A stretch of 64,000 bases of DNA from NCBI GenBank assembly GCA_030704615.1, contig CM060733.1, positions 19,344,001-19,408,000 of the forward strand. The letters run 5' to 3'. The stretch is from Takakia lepidozioides. Its lineage: Eukaryota > Streptophyta > Takakiopsida > Takakiales > Takakiaceae. The notes under the pieces are model-generated. The model was given only the letters and a program-made list of their open reading frames with translations. It did no database searches and had not been told where the DNA came from. Made by a program: the position numbers and the translations under genes. Below, piece after piece: positions 22,173 through 32,300 of the stretch (positions are counted from its first letter, which is position 1; each line of letters opens with the position of its first letter).

Positions 22173-22560
22173 CTAGGAGAATGAACAAAAAGCGAAAAAT
22201 GAGTTTAAGTCACCTGACTCCTGCGGATTTGGGCTGTCCAACCCTCGTGCTGGGGAGATATGCAAGGAAGAGAGGTGCAGCGAAGCCGTAGCCGAGTCCC
22301 TGACGGTTGCCCTGCGGGTTGGATAGACCGGACCCTGCGTACTGAGTAGGGAGGGTGAGGAATGTTGGGAAAGGTCGATAAAGTTTCTGGGATATTTGTG
22401 TTCTTCACCTACACCTTGGACTTTACACCCAGGAGGACCCGAGAAGAGAAGAGTGTCGCCCGCTTCCCGGGAGGAGAAGGGTCTGACAGAGGATCCATCC
22501 TCAATTTGAGCACCATCGTGAACCCTCGGAAAGCCTTCAATACTCCAACTCATTGCTGAT
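22173..22560 (-). other. Possible exon, uncertain
   Basis: A 126-codon minus frame rich in Ser, Pro and Gly begins MSWSIEGFPRVHDGAQIEDG. It lies between the HAD-domain exon and the gene at 21117-22112, with small introns likely on both sides. No domain is recognised and it could be chance coding. Confidence 0.3.
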
Positions 22561-22883
22561 CCGGAGGGTTCCTTTAGGGGACTTGAGGAACCGATGACGT
22601 CGTCAGCATCTCCTTGAACCTACCAAAGAGACACAATCATAAATCCGGGAGTGCAAGAATGTGAATCTCCACTGAACAGTGGAGGCCACTACATATAGTC
22701 ATGTCCCCGTATGAAGGCCTGTATCAGAGTCTTGGGATTGCCCGAAATGTGCATCAAGAATTTAGCAGAAAATGAGTGAAAAGGAGAGTACCATATCTAA
22801 CATGTGTGTGATTACAAGGCAATGAAAATCAGAAAATGAAGATATTCAATCGCTCGAGTGAGATGGGATTGATCAAAAATAAT

Positions 22884-23628
22884 TTATTTTGAAGCATCAT
22901 ATCTAAGACTCTTAAAATCATTGTCCTCAATAAAATCCCAGAGTGGCATAAACTTGGGATCGTTTGAAACATTGGGAAAAAGACTCAACCCTATCCGTTT
23001 TTTCCTAAGATAGCTTGAAACAGTGGGATGTTTCCTCATTCCAAGCAAATAGGTCTGAAGAACCTTGAGAAGATAACAACCATCAGTCTCCACGGTCTGG
23101 ACCGGTTTGAGAACAAGACATGAGTCGGGCGGGTTCAATACACACTTCAAGGCAGTGTCGTCAATGAGCAGAGTGTTACTCTTGGTGTATTGTCCACCAA
23201 ATCTCTGCCAGACCTTGACCAGTGGCTTCAAAAATAAATGAGGAGGGTCCAATCCTAATTTGAATTGAGGGTGAACTGAATTAGGACATGAAATACAATC
23301 CTCTTGAGACATAACGAAGGCCACTTGAGGTAGACCACAAAGCAAAAAATCCAAGATGGGCTGCAAGTTCTTGTACATCATAGAGCTCCAAATCCATAAC
23401 TGGAAGTGTTTGTGCAACTTTGTCCACACTTCGCGATATTTCTCCCGTCTAAAGACAAGTCGGAATCCGACAAGAGCTGGAATTATGTAGTCCGATTCTG
23501 AAAAGCGGGGGACATTGTAGCTCTTCTGGTGCTTCAAGATTTTGCAAAAGACTCCATTCACGTCAAAAATAATCAAACGCAACCCTTGCGCATGAGGAGA
23601 AACAGGTGCTCCAATCTGCCAGAGAGTC
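22884..23628 (-). pseudogene. FCP1-like HAD domain, copy 2
   Basis: The exon follows an acceptor CTGGCAG near 23629. It reads LRLIIFDVNGVFCKIL, the HAD motif I of the FCP1/NIF family with the second Asp replaced by Asn (DVNG). Then come FQLWIWSSMMYKN (motif II position, normally W-T/S) and KSNTLLIDDTALKCVLNP, the acidic motif of CTD-phosphatase-like proteins, ending with SLRYDASK. FCP1/SCP enzymes remove phosphate from Ser in the RNA polymerase II tail or other nuclear proteins. Plant proteins with DVNG exist, so loss of activity is likely but not certain. It is paralogous to 23793-24635. Whether the two are one gene or a tandem pair is unclear. Confidence 0.7.
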
Positions 23629-23792
23629 ATTCATACTTATGATGATAAAAGGGAACAGTACCATGCATTGGAAAAACCGACACCAGGCAAGTGAACAAGA
23701 ACGTCCACTGGATAGCCAAGGTTCACCAAACTCAATTAAAATATTTTATGTCCCAATGCAGTGGCATGCAACTCGTGATTGCTAATGAACTT

Positions 23793-24635
23793 CTACCACC
23801 TATAATCAAAGTCTCTAAGAAATTTGACTGCTGGGTTGTTCTCGAAGAAATCCTTAGTAACGCCGAAATGATGTAGCTCGTTGAATGGCATGACATCCAT
23901 CCCGGATAACCGGAACATGTTAAGGTGAGGCTTGAGCTCTTCTAGTAGAAACTTATCTCTGTCAGGGTCCAGGCGCGCCTTATATTTTGGAAGGAAGATG
24001 GTATGTCCTAACGGGTTCCAGTAGGACTTGTACATATTGTCTATAGTGTCAATGAGAAGAGTATTGGATTTGTAAGCTGTCGGGTCTTCCTCAGCGAAAA
24101 TGTCGTAAAGACGTTTAAAGTAGATGGGGTTTTTGGGAGCTTTAGGCCATTTTTCGTTGAATGTCGATCTATGCATGATGGAATTCTCACTGCTGTAAGT
24201 TCTGACCTGGGAATGGTACTTCCCGAACACGGCCTTGGCGATAGTCTCGACGTTCATTTCAGGTCCAGTGTTCCAAAAACAAACGGCAAACTTTTTGACG
24301 GCCCACTTAACGAATTCATCAAGACCGTTTTGCATAGCTAACTTGAATTTTCCTGCGGAGATACAAAGCTGGGTGGCAGGAGGGGTTTTCTTTCCATCCT
24401 TTAGGTAAACCTCACAAAGGTAAGCAATGTCCAGAATCAGGACGTAGTATCCTGGCCAACATCCGTTCGGTCCCCAAGGAAGGGAATGCAGATCGTTTAG
24501 ATTGACAGAAAAGGAATAGTCGACTGGAGGGTAATGCATGTTGTCATGTGGAATAACAGAAGAGTTCATTATTAATTTCAATTTCAGAAATCCCAAAGTT
24601 GAAAAATGGAAAAATGGAGTTGAAAGCATTACCAT
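23793..24635 (-). pseudogene. FCP1-like HAD domain, copy 1
   Basis: The frame reads YYVLILDIAYLCEVYLKDGK (motif I with DIA in place of DLD), then FAVCFWNTGPEMNVE, KSNTLLIDTIDNMYKSYWNP and a C-terminal region ending FLRDFDYRW. The blocks line up one by one with copy 2 at 22884-23628. The nucleophile Asp is present but the general-acid Asp is not. Upstream lie two similar short exon units (24650-24870 and 25012-25250) that are tandem copies of each other. This suggests duplication of a whole small gene or of its 5' part. Confidence 0.68.
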
Positions 24636-24649
24636 TTTTTGGGGGGGGG

Positions 24650-25250
24650 CTGCTGAGATCCCTGGGTAGGCTGCTCCTCCTCTTTCCCATCTCTACGGGA
24701 AACGTTATCCTCCTTCTCTGTGGCACCAAATGGCAACCTCGACTGTCCAGTGAAGGTAACTTGTAGGACCAGCTCAGATTGTCCGATCCATTCTTCTCTT
24801 CACCGTCTCAGTCTCATTGGAGTCGGTCCGTGTGTGTTTGATCTCCTCAGATGTTGTCTCACGAATCTACAGGAAATTAAAGAATCCCATGGATGAGGAT
24901 TATGGTGGTCATTACCAAATTGAGCAATACCGAAGATGAGACTCAAAGACCAATAATAAGAGTAATAAGAATAAAGCCAATGTTTTACCCGAATCGGGAT
25001 CTGTTGTTGGATTACGCGCTTTGGTGCTCTGTCTCTTCTCCCTCCCCGCGAGTAGGAGGATTCTCCGACTCATTCCCTGCAGATGGCAACGTTGACTGGA
25101 CAGTGGAGGTTACTTGCAGAACCGGCTCAAGTGACCTGGCCCTCACTGTCAAATCCACGTGTCTCTTCACCGTTTGAGTCTCATTTGAGCCTTTTCGTGT
25201 GTGTGTCATTTCCTCCGAATGGGATTCTTAGATCTACAAGAAAAGTTATC
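24650..25250 (-). repeat. Tandemly duplicated short exon unit
   Basis: About 220 bases at 24650-24870 and at 25012-25250 are similar, including GGTGAAGAGA, the flanking GAGACT words and a palindrome copy in the same place. The second unit is open as MTHTRKGSNETQTVKRHVDL and continues to a Glu-rich end. They sit just 5' of the FCP1-like domains and may be their first exons. Confidence 0.5.
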
Positions 25251-25530
25251 CAAATCGGTTAGTGTTTGTCCACAAAGGTGTGCGAACGGAAATATGTATC
25301 CGGGTGGAAAAATGTTTTATTCGAAAGTCCAGAACAAAGGATATAGAAAAAACATTCGGATTATGCCACTCACAAGTATGTATAATTACAATATTGTCAT
25401 ATTGTATTCAGAAGTGTATACGAATAAAAATTCACTAATTGTCATTCGTTACCTACATCCAGAACCACTTCCTGGGTGACATTTTGGGACACCAGCTATC
25501 GAGGATTGTTAATAGGATCCGGTGACATAA

Positions 25531-26400
25531 TCAATGGCTCATCACCTTCCACAGGTGTGAACCCTTGACCGAAGCTTCAACTAACTCCGTTGATGTCGCT
25601 TCTTGGCCCCCTGGAGAAGCCGGATTTTGATTCGTGGTGTTATCGGAACTGGAGGAAGAGCTCTCCAGATTGTGTACACATTGTGGCGCAACGCGTTCTT
25701 GGGTATTTGGAGTACTACCTAGTTTATCCAACCGGGAGATTTCCTGGCCCTCTCTTTCCCTTTCCCACATTAGTCGCATCTACCCCTGGTCTTCGGTGAC
25801 GATTTCCATGTTCTCATCTTCGTCTTTCTCCTCCTCCTCGTCCGGTTCCTGATCCTTGTCGTGTCCTTCATCATCATCTTCTTCGTCCACTTCGTCATCC
25901 TGTAGTGAGTCTCTTTCATCTCCGTCTCCTGCGATAGTCTAATTATCAATGTGGAGCGTCTTGAAATAAGCCTCCACCTTGCTTCTACAATTTTTTTTTT
26001 TGTTACATAGTTTATGTCAAACACACGAATATTTCTTTCCTGCAATGAAACCAAACAATGAAATCAAAATAAATCCGACAAACTGCAACCATCGAAAGAT
26101 TGAAAGGGTTAGGCTTTCTTTTGAGACAACTAGCAAACACACCAAACTCCCGAATAACAAACACCCAAAACACCCAGAATTCCAATAACATGAACCTCCA
26201 CTGCCCAGTGGAGGTTAACAAAATGGAAAAATTCAGACACAGGTTAAACACCCTATTCCGACAACGTAAAAAAAACACGAGAGTTAAATCCGGTAAATTG
26301 AAAACACAGACAATTCCAAAATGAAGCAAAATCCACTTACAAGCGGAACGTATGTCACTGCCACTCCTCTGAAAATGTTCACACAAGACATCCCATCCCT
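25531..26400 (-). pseudogene. Exons of an acidic protein, decayed
   Basis: A small exon (about 26342-26400) follows a T-rich acceptor ending TTTGCAG and reads GWDVLCEHFQRSGSDIRSA before a GTAAGT donor. The next exon (from about 25990) reads KVEAYFKTLHIDN, then TAG, then a long Asp/Glu run (DDEVDEEDDDEGHDKD), then another TAG. The frame starting near 25779 adds SSSSSSDNTTNQNPAS. No family is recognised. Both stops are TAG. It may be the 3' end of the gene at 26443-34280 or a gene of its own. Confidence 0.4.
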
Positions 26401-28141
26401 GCAAAAAAAAAAAAACCAGTATCCGCCCTCAACTCATGAGTGTTAAGTCCTGCACTCCTTCTCTTGCAAGGTCGGGTCTATATCTGGTCCTTGGATAACG
26501 GGATTAATTGGGTCCGGCGTTAACAAAACAGTTTGAATGTGATCGTCCGAATTCACCATCTCCTCAGCTGTTGCCGAAAATACGTAGTCGAGGCAGAGGA
26601 CCGTCCGGGAGAATATAGTCGTGCAGCTCTTGTAAGGTAATTCAAACTCGCCGGGAATGTAATAACCCTGTCGGATAATAAACGATTTTGATCCAGGGCC
26701 ATTCCGGATGTATGACACAAGATTTCCCGATGATTCTTGTGTCGAGAAAAACACAAAAACATTGGACATGAGCTTCCGAGCCACAAAAGCATCCAGGATA
26801 TTGCCTCGAAGACAACAGAGTCATCATCACAAATTGTATTGACGAACACCATCGATATGTCGTCAAACCGTTTCTTCGGTGCAAGTCCCAACCGTGATCT
26901 GGCATCAACAAAGTTTTGGTTTCCCCCCAGCTGTGTGTAATGCGACCTGAAGTATCGTACGTAGAATCGCCAGGGCATTCTGGTTATCCTCAAAGGTCTG
27001 CTTGCACGACAAGACATACTTCTTGAAGGCAACAGTCATTGGTTGTGTCTCCATATTCATATTACAATGTAGTCGTTCCCGAGCCGATCTCGAAAAGTTT
27101 CAAACTCAGCTTTGTTGAAGTTGTATTTTTTTTTCACATCACGCCACTCCTGTTTGGTATACGGTTCTGGGTTATGTTTGCTCCTCCGAGGCCACCCTAA
27201 GACTTCCATTACATTGTCGATAATAAACCGTCGCAATTTCATGTGGTCAATATACGCGCTCATTGTGTTTTTGGATTTGTCCGCGCCCTTAAATTTCGTT
27301 CCCCGAATGCAAATGTCTCTGTTCAGGATTTTCTCGGCCACTCTTTTCAACTGCCTGCTATTAAGTCCTTGCAGTTTCGCGATAGTGGTTTTATTCGGCG
27401 GTAGCTGTTCACCCTTGCACTGGATCCCGAAAATATCAATAACCTTTCCTTGTTCCCTGGGGGGTGCACTCTTTATAAAATGTCCGTATCATGTGCGTTC
27501 GCCGCCTAATAAAAAAACCCCCTGTATATGGGTCCTTGGATCATTTATACCCCCTCTGTACATACATTTTGAAGATTATAAAACCCCCTCGTGTAAATAT
27601 ATAGAAATTTGTAATTTTTAAAAAATACCCCCTTATGTATGTATATTTCCCTTTTCAATAATTAAAAAATACCCTCAAATATGTATATGTATGTTTTTAT
27701 ATTATATCAAGTTTATTCATTTAAAATCGAATAAAATCTAATAAATTAATTAAAAAAATTGTTTGCCCTCGATAAAACTTGTTGTGGAATCTCACTTTGA
27801 ACAATATTCAGATGCAGAGAGGAAAGGGACATTGTCAATGCCTGATGTGCAAGAGGCCTGAAAAAAGTTTCCATTTTCTGATATACAGTCCTGGGTATTT
27901 TTCATCAAAGAGTGATCCTCTTGAAGACCATCAAGACCTAGTCACTGCACCTCTGTTCATCAACTAGGACAGTTTCTAAACTTGTTCTACAGTTTCAACC
28001 TTTGCAAGGTCCAATTATGTTCAAAACCTACTGTTGAGAATTCCTCTCCAAAAAGAGTCGTGCACCTTTGCTGCCACTGTTGGAGTCCAACCTGAAGCTG
28101 ATAGAGTTCAATACATTCAATTAGGTGACAAGCATTTCATT

Positions 28142-29206
28142 TCACCAATACTCCCCACAAGAACAAACACCATTTTGGAAGTGGTGAAAGCGGTTTGCAT
28201 CCCGTACAACAATCTCTTGCTTAGCTATCTTTGAGATGAATTTGGTGGCTGTGTGGCAATCACCACACATCCGAAGATTCTTGGTGATCCTCAAAGACAT
28301 CCTAGAGGGTGTGTTGATAAGCCCAAAAACAATGGCCAGCTTCTCATTGTGGTGGCAAAGAGACGATTCTTTAAGCTCTTCCTCAACATCATGCAATGCA
28401 AAGCGCGGGCTTCACCCCTTTGCACATCATTTGCTCATAGGTCTCCAAAGCCTCCATCCCGCGCCCTTGTTGTGCATATCCTGCAATCATCGCACTCCAC
28501 GACAGCACATCTCGTTCAGCCATACCGTTGAACACTCCCTTCATACATGTCCACGAGGGTATTGTTAAGAATGACATTTGATACAATTGCAACCAGAGTT
28601 GACAGGCTTGCACACGCATTGCAAATGTACACAAATGTGATGTGGTCGGGCTTCACCCCTTCCCCTATCATTTGATCATAGGTCTCCAAAGCCTCCATAC
28701 CATGTGCCTGCTGTGCATACCCTGCAAGCATCGCACTCCACAACACCACATCTTGTTCAGCCATGGAAACTCCCTTCGCATCCTTAATGCCCACATTTGG
28801 CATACATGTCCACCAGGGGAGTGTTCAGAATGACATCTGGTACAATTCCAGCTTTGACAATGTCACCATGGACCTCTTTCCCCTTTTCCAGAGCTCGCAG
28901 GCTTGGACACGCATTGCATCCTGCCAACATTATATTCCACGTGATCAAAGATCGTTGAGGCATTCTGTTGAACACTTGGTGAGCATCAATGATGCTCCCG
29001 CACATAACATACAGGTTGACAAGGGTGTTGAGTAGAAAAACATTTGGCGTGAATCCACTTTGGATAATGTGAGTGTGCACCTGCTTTCCAGCTTCGAGAC
29101 CTTCCATCTTGATGCACTTAAGCAAGAGACAGACATACATATCTGAATCTGCTGAACTGCCTCCTTGGTTTAGAGTCTGTAGAGCTTCTGTCAGGCTGTC
29201 GTACAA
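28142..29206 (-). pseudogene. PPR-DYW gene pieces inside the DNA element
   Basis: 29206-28784 carries PPR motifs (LLLKCIKMEGLEAGKQVHTH, NTLVNLYVMCGSI, RSLITWNIMLAG). 28803-28389 carries two near-duplicate repeats (AEQDVVLWSAMLAGYAQQAH and AERDVLSWSAMIAGYAQQGR). 28396-28142 carries the C-terminal DYW deaminase end: [40 protein letters not shown]. The zinc-binding CGDCH and HNE motifs are intact, and the last triplet is EYW instead of DYW. At about 1.1 kb it is far shorter than a normal DYW gene, and it has frameshifts. It looks like assembled fragments of an organellar RNA-editing factor. Confidence 0.85.
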
Positions 29207-29345
29207 AGTATCTTCACATGCCCAGAAGTGCCAGAAGAGGCATTGTGGACTCTCTCTCTTGATCCTCTTTCAGAAGCTGTGGTCATGGTTGAGGTGCCTG
29301 ATTTTATCAACTATGCCGCTGCAGCTGCTGCCCTTAGTTGACCAT

Positions 29346-29579
29346 CTACCCATGCAGGTTTCTTGTAGCTACTGACCCCCACATGGAATCAAGGTAATCT
29401 GGAGCTTGAAGTCCAGCCACTCCCTCCGCATCCTCAATGCTCCCACAATGGCATACATGTCCACAAGGGTATTGTTCATAATCACATCCGGTACAATTCC
29501 GGCTTTGGTGATGCAACCATGCACCTCTTTGCCCTTTTCCATGGCTGCAGGCTTGCACACGCACTGCAAACGCACACAA
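29346..29579 (-). pseudogene. Further PPR fragment
   Basis: Minus frames read MRLQCVCKPAAMEKGKEVHG, then CITKAGIVPDVIMNNTLVDM, a typical PPR linker with 'GKEVHG...G..PDV...NTLVDMYA'. It is a second, separate piece that repeats the kind of sequence at 28784-29206. Its 3' neighbour (29290-29345) has an inverted match at 1660-1720. Confidence 0.7.
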
Positions 29580-30027
29580 ATGAATTCAAAGGTCAGATGG
29601 TGGGGTCAGCTGCAACATATGTCCAACACCAGATATCCTAAGTTAATCGACTCTATATCTTGGAAACATTGACTCTATATCTTAAAACTACATGCTCTAG
29701 CTTAGGCTTGGATTTCATGGCTAATGGTTCCATCTCGAGACTTGATAATAGGGGTACGTTGAAGGTTGCAATGACCAAAAGTGCTTCTAATTGAGTCCCA
29801 CATCAATTCAATCTCAAAGAAGTTCGTCCCTTGACTGGCTGGAGAGCGGTCTTAGACATTGGTGATTCAATGGGGCGCTCTAGGAAGACAACCAAGGGCA
29901 AGGACTTCAACTTGAGAGTTTCTAATCCGTTTGATGCTATGAATCCATGGGGTAACTGTCCCCCCTTTGCAGAACAGTTGGCCGTCTAGGAGCAATCACA
30001 AGCTACCTAGAACAACAAACAATTCAC

Positions 30028-30869
30028 ATGCAAAGGGCTGGCTTGCGGCTGGCCACTTTCAACTTCTCAGGGTTGACCAACCAAACAACTCGAAGTGGGA
30101 CTAATGATATTCATATCTGTGCTGGGCAGAAACATGGGAAACGTCGGATAAACTGGTTGGAGATGTCAATGGTTATATATGGGCAGGTAAGATGTGTACT
30201 CTCAAGGCAGCCTCTGCCAAATGCAGTAAAAAAGGGGCTGGATTCTTTGTCCATGATTTCTTGTTTGACAATTGTGAAATTATCAACAAGGGTTTGAGGT
30301 ACGAGCATAGTATCTGGCTAAAACTGAATCTGAAGGGCGGCTTGAGTACAAAGGACCTCTTTGTGGGTTGTGTTTACATGCCCACAGAGGGGACCCTTAG
30401 TGCTGACGCAGACAAAGCCTTCGAAGATGTAAAACTGGACTGTGCTTCGTTCCTTGCCAAAGGTCAGGTGGTGCCCTCATTGGGTGACCTCAATGCCCGG
30501 GTGGGCAAAGGGCTCCATCAGGACGATATCACTGGGCCTTCTGGTGAGGACGAGCTGAATTCTATTAACTATCTGGAAGAGCTTCATCTTTTGACCTTGA
30601 ATAACAGGACAAGAGGTGACCAAGTGCAGTGGACTCGTGAGAAATCCCAAACTGGGGAACGTTCCATTGTGGACTATATCATAATGGACAAAAATTTGTT
30701 CCCCCAGTGTGCCAATGTGTTGATCGACAGAACTGATATTGGTACCTCTGACCACTTCCTGGTTTGGACTGAGATCAAAAGGTGTTTTCCCAACACCAGA
30801 GTGAAAGAGATTCTCAAGGACATGGACCTGGATCCGCAAGTCTTGACCCTCTGGATAAATCCGACTTAG
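30028..30869 (+). pseudogene. LINE-type endonuclease fragment
   Basis: The plus strand reads LRLATFNFSGL, then GAGFFVHDFLFDNC, LFVGCVYMPTEGT, PSLGDLNARVGKG, GERSIVDYIIMDK and TSDHFLVWTEIK. These are the blocks of an APE-like endonuclease/exonuclease/phosphatase domain (GDxNAR; SDH), as in the 5' half of a LINE ORF2. No reverse transcriptase follows. A frameshift near 30190-30200 separates the N-terminal part. It lies inside the 4988-bp DNA element. Confidence 0.8.
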
Positions 30870-31157
30870 AGGCTGTAGTGTCCAAAGCCATGTCTGTTGC
30901 CATGAGATTGTCTAATGAAAATGAAGTTAGGCAGAAAACTTCCCTGAACTTGTTTCCAGTCAGTGACATGGGGGAGGACATCATGGATGACCTCAAGGGT
31001 CCACCCACTCTCGACACTAGACTGAAATTTAAACTCAGGGTAGGAAGCCTACCTTTGAACATCAAACAGAAGCAGAGAGGAAAGGGAGAGTGCACTTCCC
31101 ATTGTGTGGGCAATCTGAAGACAATATTCATATTCTGATACACTGTCCGGGGTTCTC

Positions 31158-31600
31158 TCATTGATAACGGGTGTCCGTTGAAGGTTGCAATGACCAAAAG
31201 TGCTTCTAATAGAGTCCCACATCAATTCAATCTCAAAGAAGTTCGTCCCTTGACTGGCTGGAGAGCGGTCTTAGACATTGGTGATTCAATGGGGCGCTCT
31301 AGGAAGACAACCAAGGGCAAGGACTTCAACTGCAGATGACCAAGTGCAGTGGACTCGTGAGAAATCCCAAACTGGGGAACGTTCCATTGTGGACTATATC
31401 ATAATGGACAAAAATTTGTTCCCCCAGTGTGCCAATGTGTTGATCGACAGAACTGATATTGGTACCTCTGACCACTTCCTGGTTTGGACTGACTCAAAAG
31501 AGGACCTCTTGTGTGTGCCTACTTGTGTCTGTAGTCAGGTAACGACGGATTGGTCAGTGAGAACCACCACGGTGCAGCTGAGCACGGCCTGCTAAGACCA
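31158..31600 (+). pseudogene. Rearranged second copy of endonuclease pieces
   Basis: 31158-31331 repeats 29746-29911, and 31338-31498 repeats 30612-30772 almost exactly. Joining them brings together two blocks that lie about 700 bases apart in the first copy. A tail CVCSQVTTDWSVRTTT matches a piece near 640-720. It is a patchwork made by repair or template switching, not a gene. Confidence 0.75.
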
Positions 31601-32242
31601 AGCTGACTCTCCCAAGAACCTTATAAACATCTGGAAGAATACCAAATCAGGTACTAATAGGAGGCAAGAGCCCGCAATAGCAGGATGGAAAAAATTCTTC
31701 ACATCGTACCTTAAGAAAACGCCACACCTTGCGATTGCAGTTGTCCCACCATTGTCAATCTTCTAAAAACTCATGCCAAGTCTGCTCAGTGCTGCAAATT
31801 CAGGGCCGACTCTGATGAGAGGGCAAGACAGGCTGAAATAGGTCAAAGAAGAAGGTGCCCTCACCACATTGTTCTTGACCTTAAGTCATGACCCATGGAG
31901 GATTTGCCCTCCCATCAACCCAAAAGGATCGCTTCGGTGTGCTGCTGGTGTCTGTAGTCAGGTAATGTCGGATTGGTCTTTGAGAAACCACCACAAAATG
32001 GCCTGCTAAGACCAAGCTCACTCTCCCCTAAACCTTGTAAACATCAGGAAGAATACCATGCCCTGTGGAGAGGAGGGGAGAGGAGAGGAGGGAAAAGAGA
32101 AAGCCCGCGGAAGGGAAGGCAAACGTGGGAGAGGAGTGGAGAGGAGATAAGAGGAGGAGAGGGAAAAGAGAAAGCCGCGGGAGGGAAGGGGAGAAAGATC
32201 ACGGATAGAAAAAAAAAGAAAAAAAAAGAAACAAAAGGATGA

Positions 32243-32300
32243 TCCCGCGATGCATCGCGGCCTAAACACCGCTCTTACCACTACACTATCCCTTAAAACT
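32243..32300 (-). repeat. Possible tRNA-like (SINE-type) head
   Basis: The minus strand reads GGATAGTGTAGTGGTAAGAG, a good A-box-like start. It is followed by a perfect palindrome CCGCGATGCATCGCGG (32244-32259), and then by a T-rich tail (about 32215-32240) that could stop RNA polymerase III. The B box is poor, so this is tentative. Confidence 0.35.

Noticed and set aside
25087-25112. Palindrome copy as a 37-base intron
   Set aside because: Too short for a plant intron, and the frame stays open through it.
32080-32281. Glu/Arg/Lys-rich frame (GERRGGKRESPRKGR) as a possible coding region
   Set aside because: It is a purine-rich simple repeat; any frame gives charged residues.
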